Below are positions 63,279-64,000 of a DNA stretch of 64,000 nt, piece after piece. The DNA lies in assembly GCF_024138145.1 (NCBI RefSeq), contig NZ_CP099997.1, positions 3,348,001 through 3,412,000 of the forward strand, given 5' to 3'. Each line of letters starts with the position of its first letter. Within the stretch, counting starts at the first letter, position 1. The translations under genes were made by a program, and so were the position numbers. The notes beneath the pieces were generated by a model. It saw only the letters and a list, made by a program, of their open reading frames with translations. It had not been told where the DNA came from and made no database searches. Source of the stretch: Natronosalvus halobius (lineage in GTDB: Archaea > Halobacteriota > Halobacteria > Halobacteriales > Natrialbaceae).

Positions 63279-64000
63279 CTAAACGCCTTGCGTTCCTGGC
63301 GTTCCTGGCATTCCCCGCATTCCTGGCATTCCCCGCATTCCTAGCATTCCGCGATCGACCGCGTGTCGACTCGCCGAGTCGAGGCGAGCGTCACCACGGT
63401 CCGTTCCGGTGTCCCGATCGACGTACTCGACGGTCACCTCGATCTGGCGACCCGTCCGATCCTCGAGGGCGTCTTCGAGCGTGGGGACGAGGTCCGGATA
63501 GGCGACGCCGTCGGGGCGACGAACCACGGCGGTCACCTCGTACGACGAGGCCAGGTCGCCCCCGACGAACTCCGTTCGGAGGTCGACCAGCTCGAGCCGA
63601 TCGTACTCGGGGTCGTCCAGGGCGGTCCGAACCTCCTCGTTGACGTCGTTCTCGAAGGAGACGTGGTGAAAGAGGACGCCGCCGGCGAGCAGACAGACTA
63701 GCGAGAGGACGAGCACGGCGGGAACGATCGCGCCGAGGCGGTCGCGGGTCAGGTTCTGACCTAGATCCCCCGGAACCCAGTCGCCGGGCCGGTAGCCGAG
63801 GTACCAGAAGACGGCGAGGCCGGAGAGGACGATGGACGCGGCGTTGATCGTGAGCAGGACGAACGCCCCGGCCGCGACCAGGGGCGCGTTCCAGGCCAGG
63901 CCGATGCCGACGGCCGCCGCGGCGGGGATGAGCGCTGCGGCGATCATGACGCCGACCAGCGAGACGGGCAGGGCGGTCGCCAGACCGAACGCGCCCGCAG
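63279..64000 (-). CDS. DUF389 (TIGR00341-type) membrane protein, 5' end cut by window edge
   Basis: The frame is open to the right end, so about 239 C-terminal residues are visible. The block GLATALPVSLVGVMIAAALIPAAAAVGIGLAW is the signature of the DUF389 family, multi-pass membrane proteins of unknown role. The visible part has several spans and a C-terminal soluble domain (VRTALDDPEYDRLELVDLR, then RQIEVTVEYVD). The last 23 residues are a Gly-Met-x repeat (GMLGMRGMPGMRGMPGTPG), encoded by a short tandem repeat at 63293-63350, that looks like a late extension of the gene. Confidence 0.82.
   Translation of the reverse strand, partial: AGAFGLATALPVSLVGVMIAAALIPAAAAVGIGLAWNAPLVAAGAFVLLTINAASIVLSGLAVFWYLGYRPGDWVPGDLGQNLTRDRLGAIVPAVLVLSLVCLLAGGVLFHHVSFENDVNEEVRTALDDPEYDRLELVDLRTEFVGGDLASSYEVTAVVRRPDGVAYPDLVPTLEDALEDRTGRQIEVTVEYVDRDTGTDRGDARLDSASRHAVDRGMLGMRGMPGMRGMPGTPGTQGV
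63293..63350. repeat. Short tandem repeats at the DUF389 gene end
   Basis: Units of about 9 bases (GCATTCCTG, GCATTCCCC) repeat about five times and code for a GMRGMPG-like tail on the reverse strand. Confidence 0.75.

Noticed and set aside
1-64000. tRNA or rRNA genes
   Set aside because: I saw no stretch with tRNA-like TPsiC/anticodon patterns or rRNA similarity; a covariance search would be needed to be certain.

Overview
The window is chromosomal DNA from a halophilic archaeon (class Halobacteria; the gene content resembles the Natrinema/Haloterrigena/Natrialba group). GC content is high, the proteins are acidic, and genes start with ATG or GTG and often overlap by four bases (ATGA/GTGA). 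It encodes a PGF-CTERM surface-layer glycoprotein, Tat-type secretion, and many families seen mainly in haloarchaea (amphi-Trp, DUF7344, DUF7563, DUF7343, DUF7282, DUF1616). I saw no rRNA, tRNA, CRISPR array or provirus.

Layout. 1-7.3 kb: end of a CstA-like transporter, a cupin pair, small membrane proteins, a CobW-type metallochaperone GTPase, a Get3/ArsA-like ATPase behind a small partner gene, and a YchF GTPase. 7.3-9.4 kb: a tnpB-only (IS1341-type) element lies inside a broken mscS gene. 9.7-14.2 kb: amphi-Trp protein, dihydroorotase, a 1.1-kb gene-free stretch, and a DUF1616 membrane protein with a long acidic tail. 14.7-17.7 kb: an island of small regulators (PadR, ArsR-like HTH, zinc finger, two DUF7344 proteins). 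18.1-29.4 kb: a surface-glycan region, comprising a four-gene overlapping operon for a diacetamido-uronic acid nucleotide sugar, a degenerate phosphodiesterase-like protein, an Lrp/TrkA-C regulator, a glycosyltransferase, a polysaccharide deacetylase and an intact phosphodiesterase-like protein. 29.5-33.8 kb: DoxX with a 22-codon leader, a large Tat-exported nuclease-like multidomain protein, and dihydroorotate dehydrogenase. 34.1-42.6 kb: a complete Mrp-type cation/proton antiporter operon of nine overlapping genes. 42.8-55.2 kb: lipid-linked glycosyltransferase plus DUF354 protein, a degenerate tyrosine recombinase, MATE exporter, MazG, a sequon-rich acidic secreted protein, a membrane HTH regulator, an epimerase, an ITPase and a double VOC protein. 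55.9-64 kb: the S-layer glycoprotein, an HTTM protein divergent from a DCC1-type thiol protein, a glutaredoxin-thioredoxin reductase fusion and a DUF389 protein cut by the window edge.

How it fits together. The S-layer protein, glycosyltransferases, nucleotide-sugar operon, epimerase, deacetylase and phosphodiesterase-like genes point to making and decorating the cell surface. The most striking non-coding signal is an 11-bp element, consensus ATAACAAWGSC. It precedes seven of these loci, plus a near match at an eighth. It sits 110-114 bases before the start at three loci and 53-72 bases before it at three others, and suggests a shared control signal for a surface-glycan regulon. No experimental evidence is available here.
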